From Terrirubrum flagellatum (lineage in GTDB: Bacteria > Pseudomonadota > Alphaproteobacteria > Rhizobiales > Beijerinckiaceae): 64,000 bases of DNA. Shown piece after piece: positions 50,640 to 60,380 of this stretch. The translations under genes and the position numbers were made by a program. The stretch is from contig NZ_CP091851.1 in NCBI RefSeq assembly GCF_022059845.1, positions 186,001 through 250,000 of the forward strand, read 5' to 3'. The notes under the pieces were generated by a model that saw only the letters and a program-made list of their open reading frames with translations, ran no database searches and had not been told where the DNA came from. The stretch's first letter is position 1; each line of letters starts with the position of its first letter.

Positions 50640-51863
50640 TCAGGCGCCGAGATAGCGCCTGACCGCCTTTGCAAGCCGTTTCACGCCCTCTGTGAGAATG
50701 TCAGGCGGATTGCGCGTGAAATTGACGCGCATGGCCGAGCGCAATTCGCCATCGGGATCGAAGACGCTGCTCGGCACAAAGGCGACGTTTTCGGCGAGCG
50801 CGTGATGATAGAGCGCATTGGTATCGATGTCGGGCCGACGCGCGCGCATCCAGACGAACATGCCGCCCGGCGGCGTCTCCCATTCGAACCATTCGCCGAG
50901 ATGCTCGCGCGCGGCGGCGCAGAGCGCGTCGCGCCGCTCGCGATAGCTCGCGACGATCTTCGGCGTATGAGCGTCTTCGACGCCGCCTTCGAGCAGCTCC
51001 AGCGCGACGGCCTGCGCGAACATGCTGCTTGAGAGATCAGTGCTCTGCTTGGCGAGCGCGAGCTGTTGAATCATCGCGGCGTCGCCAACCGCCCAGCCGA
51101 CGCGAAACCCGGGCGCGATGCTTTTCGATAGCGTGCCGAGATAAATGACGGGTCCGTCATAGGCGCCGCCGCGGGCGCTCGCGTCGAGCGACAGGATGCT
51201 CGGGCCGGCCGGCCCGTCGAGTTGTAGCGGCAAATAAGGGTCATCTTCGACGAGCCAGCAGCCCGCTGCCTGAACGCGCGCCAACAATTCGGCGCGCTGC
51301 GCGGTTGGCACGAGCACGCCGGTCGGATTGGAATAATTCGGCACGGCATAGACGAACTTCGCGCGACGCAGAGCCGCGTCGAATCCCGCATCGTTCAGAT
51401 TCCATGTCAGCTTTTCATAGGCGGGCTGGCGCGGTCGCCAGGCGTCGAGCGCGCCGAGATAGGTCGGGAATTGCGCGACGATGAGATCGCCGGAATCGAT
51501 GAGCGCCTTGCCGAGGAGATCGAGCCCCTGCATTGCGCCTGTGGTGAGCAGGATGTTGTCGGTCGTGAAGCGGTGGCTTGCGGCTGTTGACATGCGCGCC
51601 GCGATCGCCTCGCGCAGCGCCGGAAAGCCTTCGACGGGCCCATATTCCAGCGCGCTTCCACCCCAGCGCGCGAGCGCCCTCTCGGTCGCCGCCGCTGCCG
51701 CCTCGACCGGATAGAGTTCGCTGGCGGGAAGACCCCCAGCAAGGCTGATCACATCCTTGCGGCCGCCGATCGACAGGAACTGCTGCGTGATCGTGTTGCT
51801 GGAATTGAACCAGGAGGCGTAGGCCGGCCGCGATTTCACCGGGCTCTGGGGAGGAAAATCCAT
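50640..51863 (-). CDS. PLP-dependent aminotransferase, class I/II (2-aminoadipate/MocR-like)
   Basis: 407 residues. Starts SRPAYASWFNSSNTITQQFLSIGGRKDVISLAGGLPASELYPVEA, typical of LysN/AroH-like aminotransferases. PLP Lys in GTLSKSIAPGFRVGW; AVPNYSNPTGVLVPTAQR and the WLVEDDPYLPLQ motif bind cofactor and substrate. No DNA-binding domain, so this is an enzyme, not a MocR regulator. Convergent with the amidohydrolase gene. Confidence 0.9.
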   Translation of the reverse strand: MDFPPQSPVKSRPAYASWFNSSNTITQQFLSIGGRKDVISLAGGLPASELYPVEAAAAATERALARWGGSALEYGPVEGFPALREAIAARMSTAASHRFTTDNILLTTGAMQGLDLLGKALIDSGDLIVAQFPTYLGALDAWRPRQPAYEKLTWNLNDAGFDAALRRAKFVYAVPNYSNPTGVLVPTAQRAELLARVQAAGCWLVEDDPYLPLQLDGPAGPSILSLDASARGGAYDGPVIYLGTLSKSIAPGFRVGWAVGDAAMIQQLALAKQSTDLSSSMFAQAVALELLEGGVEDAHTPKIVASYRERRDALCAAAREHLGEWFEWETPPGGMFVWMRARRPDIDTNALYHHALAENVAFVPSSVFDPDGELRSAMRVNFTRNPPDILTEGVKRLAKAVRRYLGA

Positions 51864-52089
51864 CGGTCAGCCTGGGGCGATTGGTGCTGTGGTTCCGCGC
51901 GGATGCGCTGCTTCATTCGGCATAGGCCGCCGACCCGAGATCAGCAAGCGCCTTGGAGCATGGCGCGAAAAAGCGGGAACCGGCTTTTCCGAAACGAACG
52001 CATGCGTTCGCCTGGCAAAAGCCATGCTTTCAATTTTGGCATCGATCATGTTCCCGAAATTTGATTGTTCAATCAAAATTCGGCGCGAC
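51864..52089. other. Intergenic region with palindromes
   Basis: Holds GCGCGAAAAAGCGGGAACCGG, similar to intergenic elements of rhizobia, a perfect 16-bp palindrome CGAACGCATGCGTTCG (51995-52010), and a dyad near 52058-52080 (TTTGATTG/CAATCAAA) just past the YcaQ stop that may act as its terminator. No gene is seen. Confidence 0.4.
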
Positions 52090-53244
52090 CTAGCCGCCGA
52101 GCTGGAAGCGCTCGAAGCGATGCAACTCGTCCTCAATTCGCGGCTTCAGCGTCTTTGCTGCGCCGCGCTTGACCCAGGTCCATTTCTGCAAAGCGATCTT
52201 CCGCTTTTCACGATCCGTCTTGATGTCGAGCGCGGCGACGATTTCATCGCCGATAAGCACGGGAAGAGCGAAATAGCCGAAGCGCCGCTTTTCCTTTGGC
52301 ACATACGCCTCGAAGACATGGTCATAGTCGAAGAAGAATTTAAGCCGCTTGCGCTGGATAATCAGCGGATCGAAGGGTGAGAGGATGTGAACAAGCTCTT
52401 CTGACGGCGCGATATCGATTTCGAGATTTTGCGGTTCCGTCCAATGCTCGACAGTCACGCCATCAATTGCGACCGGCGTCAGCAAGCCCTTGCGAACCCG
52501 CGACTCGATGAGGCGGCGCACCGCGGCCTTCCGCGGCGCATCGAGATGGCAGAGCGAGTCGAGGCTCACGACGCCTTGCGCGCGCAACCCGCGATCGAGG
52601 AGATAATCGACAAAGCGCTTTTCCGATTCCGCTTTCGGCTGCTTCTCCCACGAAAAATGGCGATCGATCAGCTCATAGGTCTTGAGCATGCCGATCCGCT
52701 CGCTGATCGTGAGATAGCCTGCGTAAAAGGCCTGCTCCAGCGCGCGCTTCGACGGTTTGCGGCTCGCCCACAGATGTTCTTTCTCGACCAGCACATCGTC
52801 GTCGATATCGCGCAGCGACAATGCGCCTTCCCGGCGAATGCGCGCAATCACCTTGCGCACATCCTTCGCCTTCGTGGCGTCAAGCGTCTCTTTGAGCTCG
52901 AGGCGATAACGCTTCATCTCGGGCAGGAAATAGGGAAGGTCTTTTGTTGGCACGTAAGACAGAGCATGCGTCCAATATTCGAAGACGGATTTGTCTGACG
53001 TCTGCGCCTGCCTGAGATGCTCGCGCCGATAGTCCGGAATGCGGCTCCAGAGAATGTGGTGATGGCAACGCTCGATGACGTTGATCGTGTCGATCTGGAC
53101 ATAGCCGAGATGTTCCACGGCTGCGCGCGTGGCTTCGGACCCGTCGCCGAAGGGCGCGCGCGTATCGAGTTTCTGCGCGCGCAGCCAGATGCGACGGGCT
53201 TGCGGCTTCGTGAGAGTGGGCGGCTTGGCGGCGGCGCGGGGCAT
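52090..53244 (-). CDS. YcaQ-type winged-helix DNA glycosylase
   Basis: 384 residues from ATG 53244; the frame extends to 53343 but the usual N-terminus is LTKPQARRIWLRAQKL. VEHLGYVQIDTINVIERCHHHILWSRIPDY is the family hallmark; QID fits the QxD catalytic motif of the YcaQ-like branch, which unhooks interstrand crosslinks, as opposed to QxQ of AlkZ. Also FEYWTHALSYVP and ERIGMLKTYELIDRHF. Stand-alone gene. Confidence 0.85.
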   Translation of the reverse strand: MPRAAAKPPTLTKPQARRIWLRAQKLDTRAPFGDGSEATRAAVEHLGYVQIDTINVIERCHHHILWSRIPDYRREHLRQAQTSDKSVFEYWTHALSYVPTKDLPYFLPEMKRYRLELKETLDATKAKDVRKVIARIRREGALSLRDIDDDVLVEKEHLWASRKPSKRALEQAFYAGYLTISERIGMLKTYELIDRHFSWEKQPKAESEKRFVDYLLDRGLRAQGVVSLDSLCHLDAPRKAAVRRLIESRVRKGLLTPVAIDGVTVEHWTEPQNLEIDIAPSEELVHILSPFDPLIIQRKRLKFFFDYDHVFEAYVPKEKRRFGYFALPVLIGDEIVAALDIKTDREKRKIALQKWTWVKRGAAKTLKPRIEDELHRFERFQLGG

Positions 53245-53407
53245 GGGCGGGCGTTTCGAAAAGCGACTCAGCGTAAACGCTAGCCGACGCCGGTCTCGTT
53301 GAAATCCGTTTCTTGCTGCGGCTCCCGCATGGATCGTCTGCATTGGTGATCCGCGCGGCCGGTTCCCGGCTCGATTAGGGCGCTTCCGCTGACGGCTTGC
53401 TTTATTT

Positions 53408-53419
53408 AACCTATAGGTT
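53408..53419. promoter_or_regulatory. Palindromic operator before the VOC-protein gene
   Basis: AACCTATAGGTT is a perfect 12-bp palindrome 33 bases before the ATG. Boxes of this form precede genes controlled by ArsR-type repressors that sit with VOC or SRPBCC genes in related bacteria (from memory); no regulator gene is adjacent here. Confidence 0.45.
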
Positions 53420-53451
53420 TAATGCATTGGCCTCACAGCGAGGAGAACCCC

Positions 53452-53937
53452 ATGTCAAAGATCGTTCCCTGTCTCTGGTTCGACCACCAGGGCGAGGAGG
53501 CCGCCAGGTTCTATGTCGAGACGTTCCGCGCCTGTGGGCAGGAGGCGTCGATTGGCGACATCTCCTACTATGGCGAGGGCGGGCTGGCGCCGAAGGGGAA
53601 GGTGATGACCGTCTCCTTCACGCTTGCCGGCCAGAGCTTCCTCGCGCTCAATGGCGGCCCGCACTACACCTTCTCACCTGCGATCTCTCTCACGGTGAAA
53701 TGCCGGGATCAGCGGGAGCTCGATCAATTCTGGGAGCGGCTTTCCGCCGACAAGGCATCGGAGCAATGCGGATGGCTGAAGGACAAGTTCGGCCTGTCCT
53801 GGCAAATCGTGCCCGAAAATATTGGCGAGTTGATCACGAAGGCCGCGCCCGGTCGTGGAGCGAATGTGATGCAGGCGCTGATGAAGATGAAGAAGCTCGA
53901 TATCAACGCGCTTGTCGACGCCGGCAAGGCTGCGTGA
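53452..53937 (+). CDS. VOC family protein, PhnB/3-demethylubiquinone methyltransferase-like
   Basis: 161 residues from ATG 53452 with GAGGAGAACCCC upstream. SKIVPCLWFDHQGEEAARFYVETF, GGPHYTFSPAISLTV and KFGLSWQIVPENIGELI are the PhnB signature. Members share the glyoxalase/bleomycin-resistance fold; most have no known activity. A longer overlapping frame (53397-53963) is a shadow. Confidence 0.85.
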   Translation: MSKIVPCLWFDHQGEEAARFYVETFRACGQEASIGDISYYGEGGLAPKGKVMTVSFTLAGQSFLALNGGPHYTFSPAISLTVKCRDQRELDQFWERLSADKASEQCGWLKDKFGLSWQIVPENIGELITKAAPGRGANVMQALMKMKKLDINALVDAGKAA

Positions 53938-53946
53938 CGCAGTCTG

Positions 53947-55269
53947 TCACGCGGCGGCGTTGATCGACCAGCGCGCCGCGTGTCCGGTCGCGGCGATCAG
54001 CGCGAGCCCATAGGCGATCGACTCGAACTGGTCGGCCGACATGAGACGCTGCTCACCGAAGCGGTCAAGGAACAGGCGTCGGATCATCGGCACATAAGAC
54101 GTGCCGCCGGTGAGAAAGACGCGCTCGATCTCCTGGGGCTTCACATTGGCCTTGGTCAGCGCTTCGTCGATCGTTTCCTCGATGCGCTTGACGTCGGGCC
54201 TGATCCAGCGCTCGAACTCCTTGCGCGTGACGCGCGCCTTGAGCTCGAAACCTTCCGCCTTGAACAGAAATTCGGTTTCGTCGTTCTGCGACAGGGCGAT
54301 CTTGGCGTCAGATACGGCGCGATAGAGCTCGAAGCCGTGATCATATTCGACGATGTCGATAAAGTGGCGCAGAGGCGAGGGATCGACCGCGCTCTTCTCA
54401 AGCTCGCGCAGCTCGTTGAGCTCGCCGCTCGCCTTCATCATCGCGAGGTGGCTCCAGCGCGCGAAGTTCGTGTAGTAGCGGTTCGGGATCGCAAGCACCT
54501 TGCCGAAGGAACGATAGCCGGCGCCCTTGCCGAGTTTCGGCGACACCACATGATCGACGATGCGATAGTCGAACATGTCGCCGGCGATGCCGACGCCGGA
54601 ATGCGACAATGGCTCGGCCTGAATCTCGCCGCCCTTCCTCGAAAAGCGCATCACGGAGAAATCACTGGTGCCGCCGCCGAAGTCGGCGACAAGCACCGTG
54701 GCGTCGTGATCGAGCTGGCGCGCGAAAAAGTAGGCGGCGCCGACCGGTTCATAGACATATTCGGCGTGCGAGGCGCCGAGAGTCTCGCAGGCGGCGCGGT
54801 AACGCTGCATGGCGAGCGCGTCGTTGGGCGCGTGGCCGGCGAAGCGCACCGGCCGTCCCATCACCAGCCGGCGGCTCGCGAAATCCAGCCGATCGTCGGC
54901 ATGGCGCTTCAATGTGCGCAGGAATGTGGCGAGCAGATCCTCGAAGCGGAAACGCTCGCGGAAGATGCGCGTCTCCTGGAAGCTCGCGCTGGCGGCGAAG
55001 CTCTTGAAGGATTGGATGAAGCGATGGGCGAGGTGACCCGCCATGAACTCTTCAATCGCCCACGGGCCGCCCTCGACCCGCATGCGCTTCGTTCCGGCAT
55101 GCCGCTCGTCCCAGAAGCAAAGCGCGGTCACGAAAACATTGTGATCGCTTCCGCCATGAGCAAAACGGATCGCCTCGACGCGGCCTGAACCGTCGGCGAG
55201 AGCGACCACGGTGTTGCTCGTGCCAAAATCGATGCCGATCGCGAGATCGGCGGGAAGATCGCGTCGCAT
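53947..55269 (-). CDS. Hsp70 family protein (YegD-like)
   Basis: 440 residues from ATG 55269; the open frame upstream to 55701 is shadow sequence. ATPase motifs: LAIGIDFGTSNTVVALADG (phosphate 1), VLVADFGGGTSDFSVMRF (phosphate 2) and RVFLTGGTSYVPMIRRLF (adenosine). It lacks the substrate-binding domain of DnaK, as YegD does. Chaperone function is unproven; expected to be a cytoplasmic ATPase. Confidence 0.9.
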   Translation of the reverse strand: MRRDLPADLAIGIDFGTSNTVVALADGSGRVEAIRFAHGGSDHNVFVTALCFWDERHAGTKRMRVEGGPWAIEEFMAGHLAHRFIQSFKSFAASASFQETRIFRERFRFEDLLATFLRTLKRHADDRLDFASRRLVMGRPVRFAGHAPNDALAMQRYRAACETLGASHAEYVYEPVGAAYFFARQLDHDATVLVADFGGGTSDFSVMRFSRKGGEIQAEPLSHSGVGIAGDMFDYRIVDHVVSPKLGKGAGYRSFGKVLAIPNRYYTNFARWSHLAMMKASGELNELRELEKSAVDPSPLRHFIDIVEYDHGFELYRAVSDAKIALSQNDETEFLFKAEGFELKARVTRKEFERWIRPDVKRIEETIDEALTKANVKPQEIERVFLTGGTSYVPMIRRLFLDRFGEQRLMSADQFESIAYGLALIAATGHAARWSINAAA

Positions 55270-55423
55270 GGCCAGCAGGGTGTTAATTGGGGGACGGCGA
55301 CCTAGCAGGTCACGGCCGTCGATGTAAGCCTTCCGACGAGAAATTCCGGAGTTGTCTGGCGAGCGGCGCGATGGCTGTGGCGCGACGGCCACGGTCGCCG
55401 GAGATGCGCAAAATCCGGGCAGA

Positions 55424-55459
55424 TAAAAAATAGCCCGCGCGGCGGTGCGCCGCGCGGGC
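55424..55459 (-). terminator. Intrinsic terminator of the oxalate transporter gene
   Basis: Perfect 12-bp stem GCCCGCGCGGCG (55433-55444) / CGCCGCGCGGGC (55448-55459), loop GTG, followed on the minus strand by TATTTTTTATC. It lies 11 bases past the transporter stop. Confidence 0.93.
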
Positions 55460-55469
55460 CTCTGGCAAG

Positions 55470-56906
55470 TTACTGGGAGTTCCGCGCAATCACTCTGGCG
55501 CGCCAGGGCTTCAGCACGACGATCGCGAGCACGGCGGCGAGAATGTTTGCGCCGGCGGCGATGATGAACACGATATCCCAATGGCCCGTCGCCTGCTGTA
55601 GCGAGTTGCTGTAGGGCACGAGTAGCGCCGCCGTTCCCTTCGCTGTATAGAGAAGGCCGGCGTTGGTGGCGGCGAATTTCGAACCGAAGGTGTCCGTGCA
55701 AGTCGAAGGGAAGAGCGAATAGATCTCGCCCCAGGCGAAGAACACGAAGCCCGAGAGGAGCACGAACCAGACGGGATCGCCGCCGAGTTTATAGAGCGCG
55801 TAGATGCCAAGCCCTTCCATGAAGAAGGCGATGAACATCGTATTCTCGCGGCCGATCTTGTCGGAGATCCATCCGAAGAAGGGCCGCGTAAAGCCGTTGA
55901 GCACGCGGTCGAGCGTCGCGGCGAAGGTTAGCGCCGGCATGGTCGCGCCGAGCAGCGTCACGGGAATGGCGTCGACATGCAGATCCTTCGCGATCGGCGA
56001 GAGATTTGCGGTGACCATGAGGCCGCCAGCGCCGACGATCACGAACATGAAATACATGAGCATGAAGATCGGTTCGCCGCGATTGATGACGATCGCGCCG
56101 CCAACCGCGAAGATGAGGACAGCAAGCACAAGCGGGAGATAGAAGAGCTGGCCGAGGCTCCACATCACAAGGCCGATCGCCAGCGTCGCGAGCGACGCAA
56201 TGATCCACATATTGTTCGGTCCGATGATTTCGTTCGGCGCATATTGGCGTCGGCTCTGGACGTTCACCGCCGTCTGTGGCGCGGGCGGCGCCTGGCCGGG
56301 ACGCGGCGAGAACAGGAAGAATGAGAGCAGGCAGATGATCACGCCCTGGCCGATGCCGAAATAAAGGAACGTGTTCTGGAATCCGCTCGACTGGATCATG
56401 TTCTGGATCGGAACCACGGTCAGCGCCGAACCCGCGCCAAAGCCTGCGGCCGTCAGGCCCGCGGCAAGACCGCGCTTGTCGGGAAACCATTTCAGCGCGC
56501 TGCCGATACAGGTGCCATAGACCGCGCCGGCGCCAATGCCGCAAATAATCATCGCCGCGTAATAGCCGGTGAGGCCGCCAAGCGATGTGGCGCGCGACGT
56601 CATCCACCAGCCGATCGCGCAGAGAACGCCGCCAACGAAGATGACGACGCGCGGGCCATATTTATCGACGAACCAGCCTTCGATCGGCACGAGCCAGGTT
56701 TCGAACAGCACGAACAAGGTGAAGGCGATCTGGATCGACGCGCGATCCCAGCCGAATGTCTTCTGAATGTCTGGAACGAAGAAGGTCCAGCCATACTGAT
56801 AGTTGGCGATCATCACCATGCAGACGACGCCGATCGTCAGCTGCGCCCAGCGATAACCTTCACTTACGCGCGTGGTCGTCGCGTAATTTTCTACGGCGAT
56901 TGTCAT
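55470..56906 (-). CDS. oxlT: MFS transporter, oxalate/formate antiporter (OFA) family
   Basis: 478 residues; CGGGGAGAGG precedes the ATG on the minus strand. Twelve membrane spans expected: RWAQLTIGVVCMVMIANYQYGWTFFVPDI..., GWFVDKYGPR, GIGAGAVYGTCIGSALKWFPDKRGLAAGL, and later FFGWISDKIGRENTMFIAF. These are the OFA hallmarks. In Oxalobacter OxlT swaps oxalate for formate, coupling decarboxylation to a proton gradient; here it may import oxalate or exchange it. Divergent from oxc and sharing its control region. Confidence 0.92.
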   Translation of the reverse strand: MTIAVENYATTTRVSEGYRWAQLTIGVVCMVMIANYQYGWTFFVPDIQKTFGWDRASIQIAFTLFVLFETWLVPIEGWFVDKYGPRVVIFVGGVLCAIGWWMTSRATSLGGLTGYYAAMIICGIGAGAVYGTCIGSALKWFPDKRGLAAGLTAAGFGAGSALTVVPIQNMIQSSGFQNTFLYFGIGQGVIICLLSFFLFSPRPGQAPPAPQTAVNVQSRRQYAPNEIIGPNNMWIIASLATLAIGLVMWSLGQLFYLPLVLAVLIFAVGGAIVINRGEPIFMLMYFMFVIVGAGGLMVTANLSPIAKDLHVDAIPVTLLGATMPALTFAATLDRVLNGFTRPFFGWISDKIGRENTMFIAFFMEGLGIYALYKLGGDPVWFVLLSGFVFFAWGEIYSLFPSTCTDTFGSKFAATNAGLLYTAKGTAALLVPYSNSLQQATGHWDIVFIIAAGANILAAVLAIVVLKPWRARVIARNSQ

Positions 56907-56997
56907 GACCTCTCCCCGAAGCGTTTCCCTGATTTTCGATTGTTTTTTGGAGACGCGCGAACGCGCGCCTCAGAGCGCCAGAGGCTTTATGCAAAGA

Positions 56998-57008
56998 TGG
57001 TATGCCAG
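56998..57008. promoter_or_regulatory. GntR-type operator, site 1 of the divergent oxalate promoter
   Basis: TGGTATGCCAG matches the TGGTATACCA-like boxes of GntR/FCD repressors. Its exact inverse occurs at 57177-57187. About 92 bases before the transporter start. The regulator is not in the window. Confidence 0.5.
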
Positions 57009-57176
57009 TAGACAACAAATGCAAGAGAAAATCTGGAAATCCTTTCCATAATTATGCTGCGGCGCAACAATTCAGGCATTTATCCATGATATTCAATGGT
57101 ATGACTTCGCAACACCAGCAGGCGTCAATGGAAATGGATTCGAAATTAAAGGGAGGCGCTTGCTTTCTCCGCTAAA

Positions 57177-57188
57177 CTGGCATACCAG
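57177..57188. promoter_or_regulatory. GntR-type operator, site 2 of the divergent oxalate promoter
   Basis: CTGGCATACCAG, inverse of site 1, 126 bases before the oxc start. A third partial box TGGTATGA occurs at 57096-57103. The whole 407-bp divergent gap (56907-57313) is AT-rich and otherwise contains no gene. Confidence 0.5.
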
Positions 57189-57313
57189 ATTCCAATCTTG
57201 AGCGCGCATTTGAGTTAAGCGCAGCAAGCGATGCGACCGGCGTCCGCCGATCGAAATCAAATGGCGCGTCAGACGTCAGCGAAAGAAGCAGCCGTAATGA
57301 GGGAGATGAGTGC

Positions 57314-59062
57314 ATGCTTGCTGTGGTCGAAAAAAAACAGGTCGAAGGTTCGACCGCCGCAGCCGATGATGATCATGCGCTCACGGACGGCTTCAATCTT
57401 GTTATCGAAGCGCTCAAACTCAACGACCTTACGACGATTTACGGGGTTCCGGGGATACCGATCACGGATTTTGGCCGGATGGCGCAGGCGGCGGGATTGC
57501 GGGTGCTGTCGTTCCGGCACGAGCAGAATGCCGGTTATGCCGCCTCGATCGCGGGATATCTCACGAAGAAGCCGGGCGTGTGCCTGACGGTGTCGGCGCC
57601 GGGGTTTTTGAACGGGCTGACGGCGCTCGCGCATGCGACGACGAACTGCTTTCCCATGATCCTGATCTCGGGCTCATCTGAGCGCGAGATCGTCGATCTG
57701 CAGCAGGGCGATTACGAGGAGATGGATCAGCTCGCGATCGCCAAGCCTCTGTGCAAGGCGGCGTTCCGGGTGCTGCATGCGCAAGATATCGGGATTGGAT
57801 TGGCGCGCGCCATTCGCGCCGCGGTGTCGGGCCGTCCGGGCGGCGTCTATCTCGACCTGCCGGCCAAACTGTTCGGCCAGGTGATGGATGCGGAGGCGGG
57901 AGCAAAGTCGCTGGTCAAGGTGGTCGACGCGGCCCCGGCGCATATCCCCTCGCCGGAGTCGGTGAAGCGCGCGCTCGACGCTTTGAAGACCGCGAAGAAG
58001 CCGCTGATCATTCTGGGCAAGGGCGCGGCCTATGCGCAGGCGGATGACGCCATCAGGGAGCTCGTGGAAAAGAGCGGCGTTCCCTTCCTGCCCATGAGCA
58101 TGGCGAAGGGATTGCTGCCGGATGCGCATCCGCAATGCGCCGGCGCCGCGCGCTCGACGGTCCTTAAAGACAGCGACGTCGTGATGCTGATCGGCGCGCG
58201 CCTCAACTGGCTGTTGTCGCACGGCAAGGGCAAGAGCTGGGGAGATCATCCCAAGACCTTCATCCAGATCGACATCGAGCCGAAGGAGATGGATTCCAAC
58301 GTCGGCATCGCAGCCCCCGTGGTCGGCGACATCGGCTCCTCGGTCGCGGCGCTGATTGAAGGCATGGGCTCCAACTGGCCAAAGGCGCCGGCGGAATGGA
58401 CCTCGGCGGTGGCGAAGAAGCGCGAGGAGAATGTGGCGAAGATGGCGCCGCGCCTCATGAACAACAATTCGCCGATGGACTATCACGGCGCGCTCGGCGT
58501 GCTCAAAACCATCATCGCGGAGCGGCCGGACGCCATTCTCGTCAATGAAGGCGCCAACACGCTCGATCTCGCCCGCGGCGTCATCGACATGCACCAGCCG
58601 CGCAAGCGCATCGATGTCGGCACCTGGGGCGTGATGGGGATTGGCATGGGCTACGCCATCGCCGCCGCGGTCGAGACCGGCAAGCCGGTGCTGTGCGTCG
58701 AGGGCGACTCAGCCTTCGGCTTCTCCGGCATGGAGGTCGAGACCATCTGTCGCTATGGGCTGCCGGTCTGCGTGGTGATCTTCAACAATGACGGCATCTA
58801 TCGCGGCACCGACGTCAATACGGCGGGCGATGATCCCGCCACCACCGTCTTCGTCAGGGGCGCGCGCTACGACCGCATGATGGAGGCGTTCGGCGGCGTC
58901 GGCGTCAACGCCACCAATCCCGATGAACTCAAGCGCGCGGTCAATGCGGCGATGGATTCCGGCAAGCCGACGCTGATCAACGCCGTCATCGATCCCGCCG
59001 CGGGATCTGAATCCGGCCGCATCGGCAATCTCAATCCGCAAAGCGCACTCAAGAAGAAGTAA
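57314..59062 (+). CDS. oxc: Oxalyl-CoA decarboxylase
   Basis: 582 residues. ThDP-enzyme layout: PYR domain with the catalytic Glu in [19 protein letters not shown], central domain about 205-350 ([40 protein letters not shown]), PP domain with the ThDP/Mg motif [15 protein letters not shown]...FNNDGIYRG. Family-specific residues such as the [11 protein letters not shown] loop are present. It converts oxalyl-CoA to formyl-CoA and CO2 in the cytoplasm. RBS GAGGGAGATGAG. First gene of the oxc-frc-acs-folD unit. Confidence 0.95.
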   Translation: MLAVVEKKQVEGSTAAADDDHALTDGFNLVIEALKLNDLTTIYGVPGIPITDFGRMAQAAGLRVLSFRHEQNAGYAASIAGYLTKKPGVCLTVSAPGFLNGLTALAHATTNCFPMILISGSSEREIVDLQQGDYEEMDQLAIAKPLCKAAFRVLHAQDIGIGLARAIRAAVSGRPGGVYLDLPAKLFGQVMDAEAGAKSLVKVVDAAPAHIPSPESVKRALDALKTAKKPLIILGKGAAYAQADDAIRELVEKSGVPFLPMSMAKGLLPDAHPQCAGAARSTVLKDSDVVMLIGARLNWLLSHGKGKSWGDHPKTFIQIDIEPKEMDSNVGIAAPVVGDIGSSVAALIEGMGSNWPKAPAEWTSAVAKKREENVAKMAPRLMNNNSPMDYHGALGVLKTIIAERPDAILVNEGANTLDLARGVIDMHQPRKRIDVGTWGVMGIGMGYAIAAAVETGKPVLCVEGDSAFGFSGMEVETICRYGLPVCVVIFNNDGIYRGTDVNTAGDDPATTVFVRGARYDRMMEAFGGVGVNATNPDELKRAVNAAMDSGKPTLINAVIDPAAGSESGRIGNLNPQSALKKK

Positions 59063-59074
59063 GGGGAGCTGATC

Positions 59075-60354
59075 ATGAAAGCGCTCGCAGGCGTCAAGAT
59101 CCTTGATTTCACCCATGTGCAGTCGGGTCCGACCTGCACGCAGCTGCTGGCCTGGTTCGGCGCCGACGTGATCAAGGTCGAGCGCCCCGGCGTCGGCGAC
59201 ATCACCCGGGGCCAGCTCCAGGACATTCCCAAGGTCGACAGCCTCTATTTCACGATGCTGAACCACAACAAGCGCTCGATCACGCTCGACACCAAGAACC
59301 CGGGGGCAAGGAAGTCCTCGAGCGCCTGATCAGGGAGTGCGACGTGCTCGTCGAGAACTTCGGACCCGGCGTGCTCGACCGCATGGGTTTCCCCTGGGAG
59401 ACGATCCACAAGCTCAATCCGAAGATGATCGTCGCCTCGATCAAGGGGTTCGGCCCCGGTCCTTACGAGGACTGCAAGGTCTATGAGAATGTCGCGCAAT
59501 GCACCGGCGGCGCGGCCTCCACGACCGGCTTCCGCGAGGGGCCGCCGCTCGTCACCGGCGCACAGATCGGCGACAGCGGCACCGGCCTTCATCTCGCGCT
59601 TGGCATTGTGACCGCGCTCTACCAGCGCACCCATTCCGGCAAGGGCCAGAAGGTCACATGCGCCATGCAGGACGGGGTTCTCAATCTCGCGCGCGTCAAA
59701 CTGCGCGACCAGCAGCGCCTCGCCCATGGGCCGCTGAAGGAATACAGCCAGTATGGCGAGGGCATTCCCTTCGGCGCCGCCGTGCCGCGCGCCGGCAACG
59801 ATTCAGGCGGCGGCCAGCCCGGCCGCATTCTCAAATGCAAGGGATGGGAGCAGGACCCCGACGCCTACATCTACTTCATCACCCAGGCGCCGGTGTGGGA
59901 GAAGATCTGCGACGTGATCGGCGAACCGACCTGGAAGACCGATCCCGAATATTCAACGCCGCCGGCGCGCCTGCCGAAACTCAACGCCATCTTCGCGCGC
60001 ATCGAACAATGGACCATGACCAAAACCAAGTTCGAGGCCATGGACATCCTCAACGAGTTCGACATTCCCTGCGGGCCGATTCTCTCAATGAAGGAATTGA
60101 TCGAGGACAAGTCGCTGCGCGCCACAGGCACGGTCGTCGAGGTCGATCACCCCACCAGAGGCAAGTATTTTTCCGTCGGCAATCCGATCAAGCTCTCCGA
60201 CAGCCCGGCCGACGTCAAACGCTCGCCCCTGCTCGGCGAACACACCGACGAAATCCTCGCATCAGTCCTCAAATACTCGCCCGCAGAAATCGCTGCTATC
60301 AAGGCCGCGGGGGCGACCGAGGCGCCACAGCCCAAGAAAATCGCCGCTGAATAG
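59075..60354 (+). pseudogene. frc: Formyl-CoA:oxalate CoA-transferase, interrupted by a frameshift
   Basis: The first part (59075-59329, 84 aa) gives [24 protein letters not shown] ... [15 protein letters not shown] then ends prematurely; the second part (from 59344, 336 aa, another frame) continues with [20 protein letters not shown]. Adding one G to the G5 run at 59302-59306 restores [22 protein letters not shown] and a full enzyme of about 426 residues, the normal Frc length. Catalytic Asp in [14 protein letters not shown] and the glycine loop DSGGGQPG are intact. It transfers CoA from formyl-CoA to oxalate. Either a real inactivating mutation, phase variation at the run, or a sequencing error. 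Confidence 0.85.
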
Positions 60355-60380
60355 AACCCATCATCATCGGGAGGAATTCC

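Noticed and set aside
55270-55701. N-terminal extension of the Hsp70-like ORF
   Set aside because: Overlaps the terminator and end of the transporter gene, is Arg-rich shadow sequence, and the ATPase domain starts right after ATG 55269.
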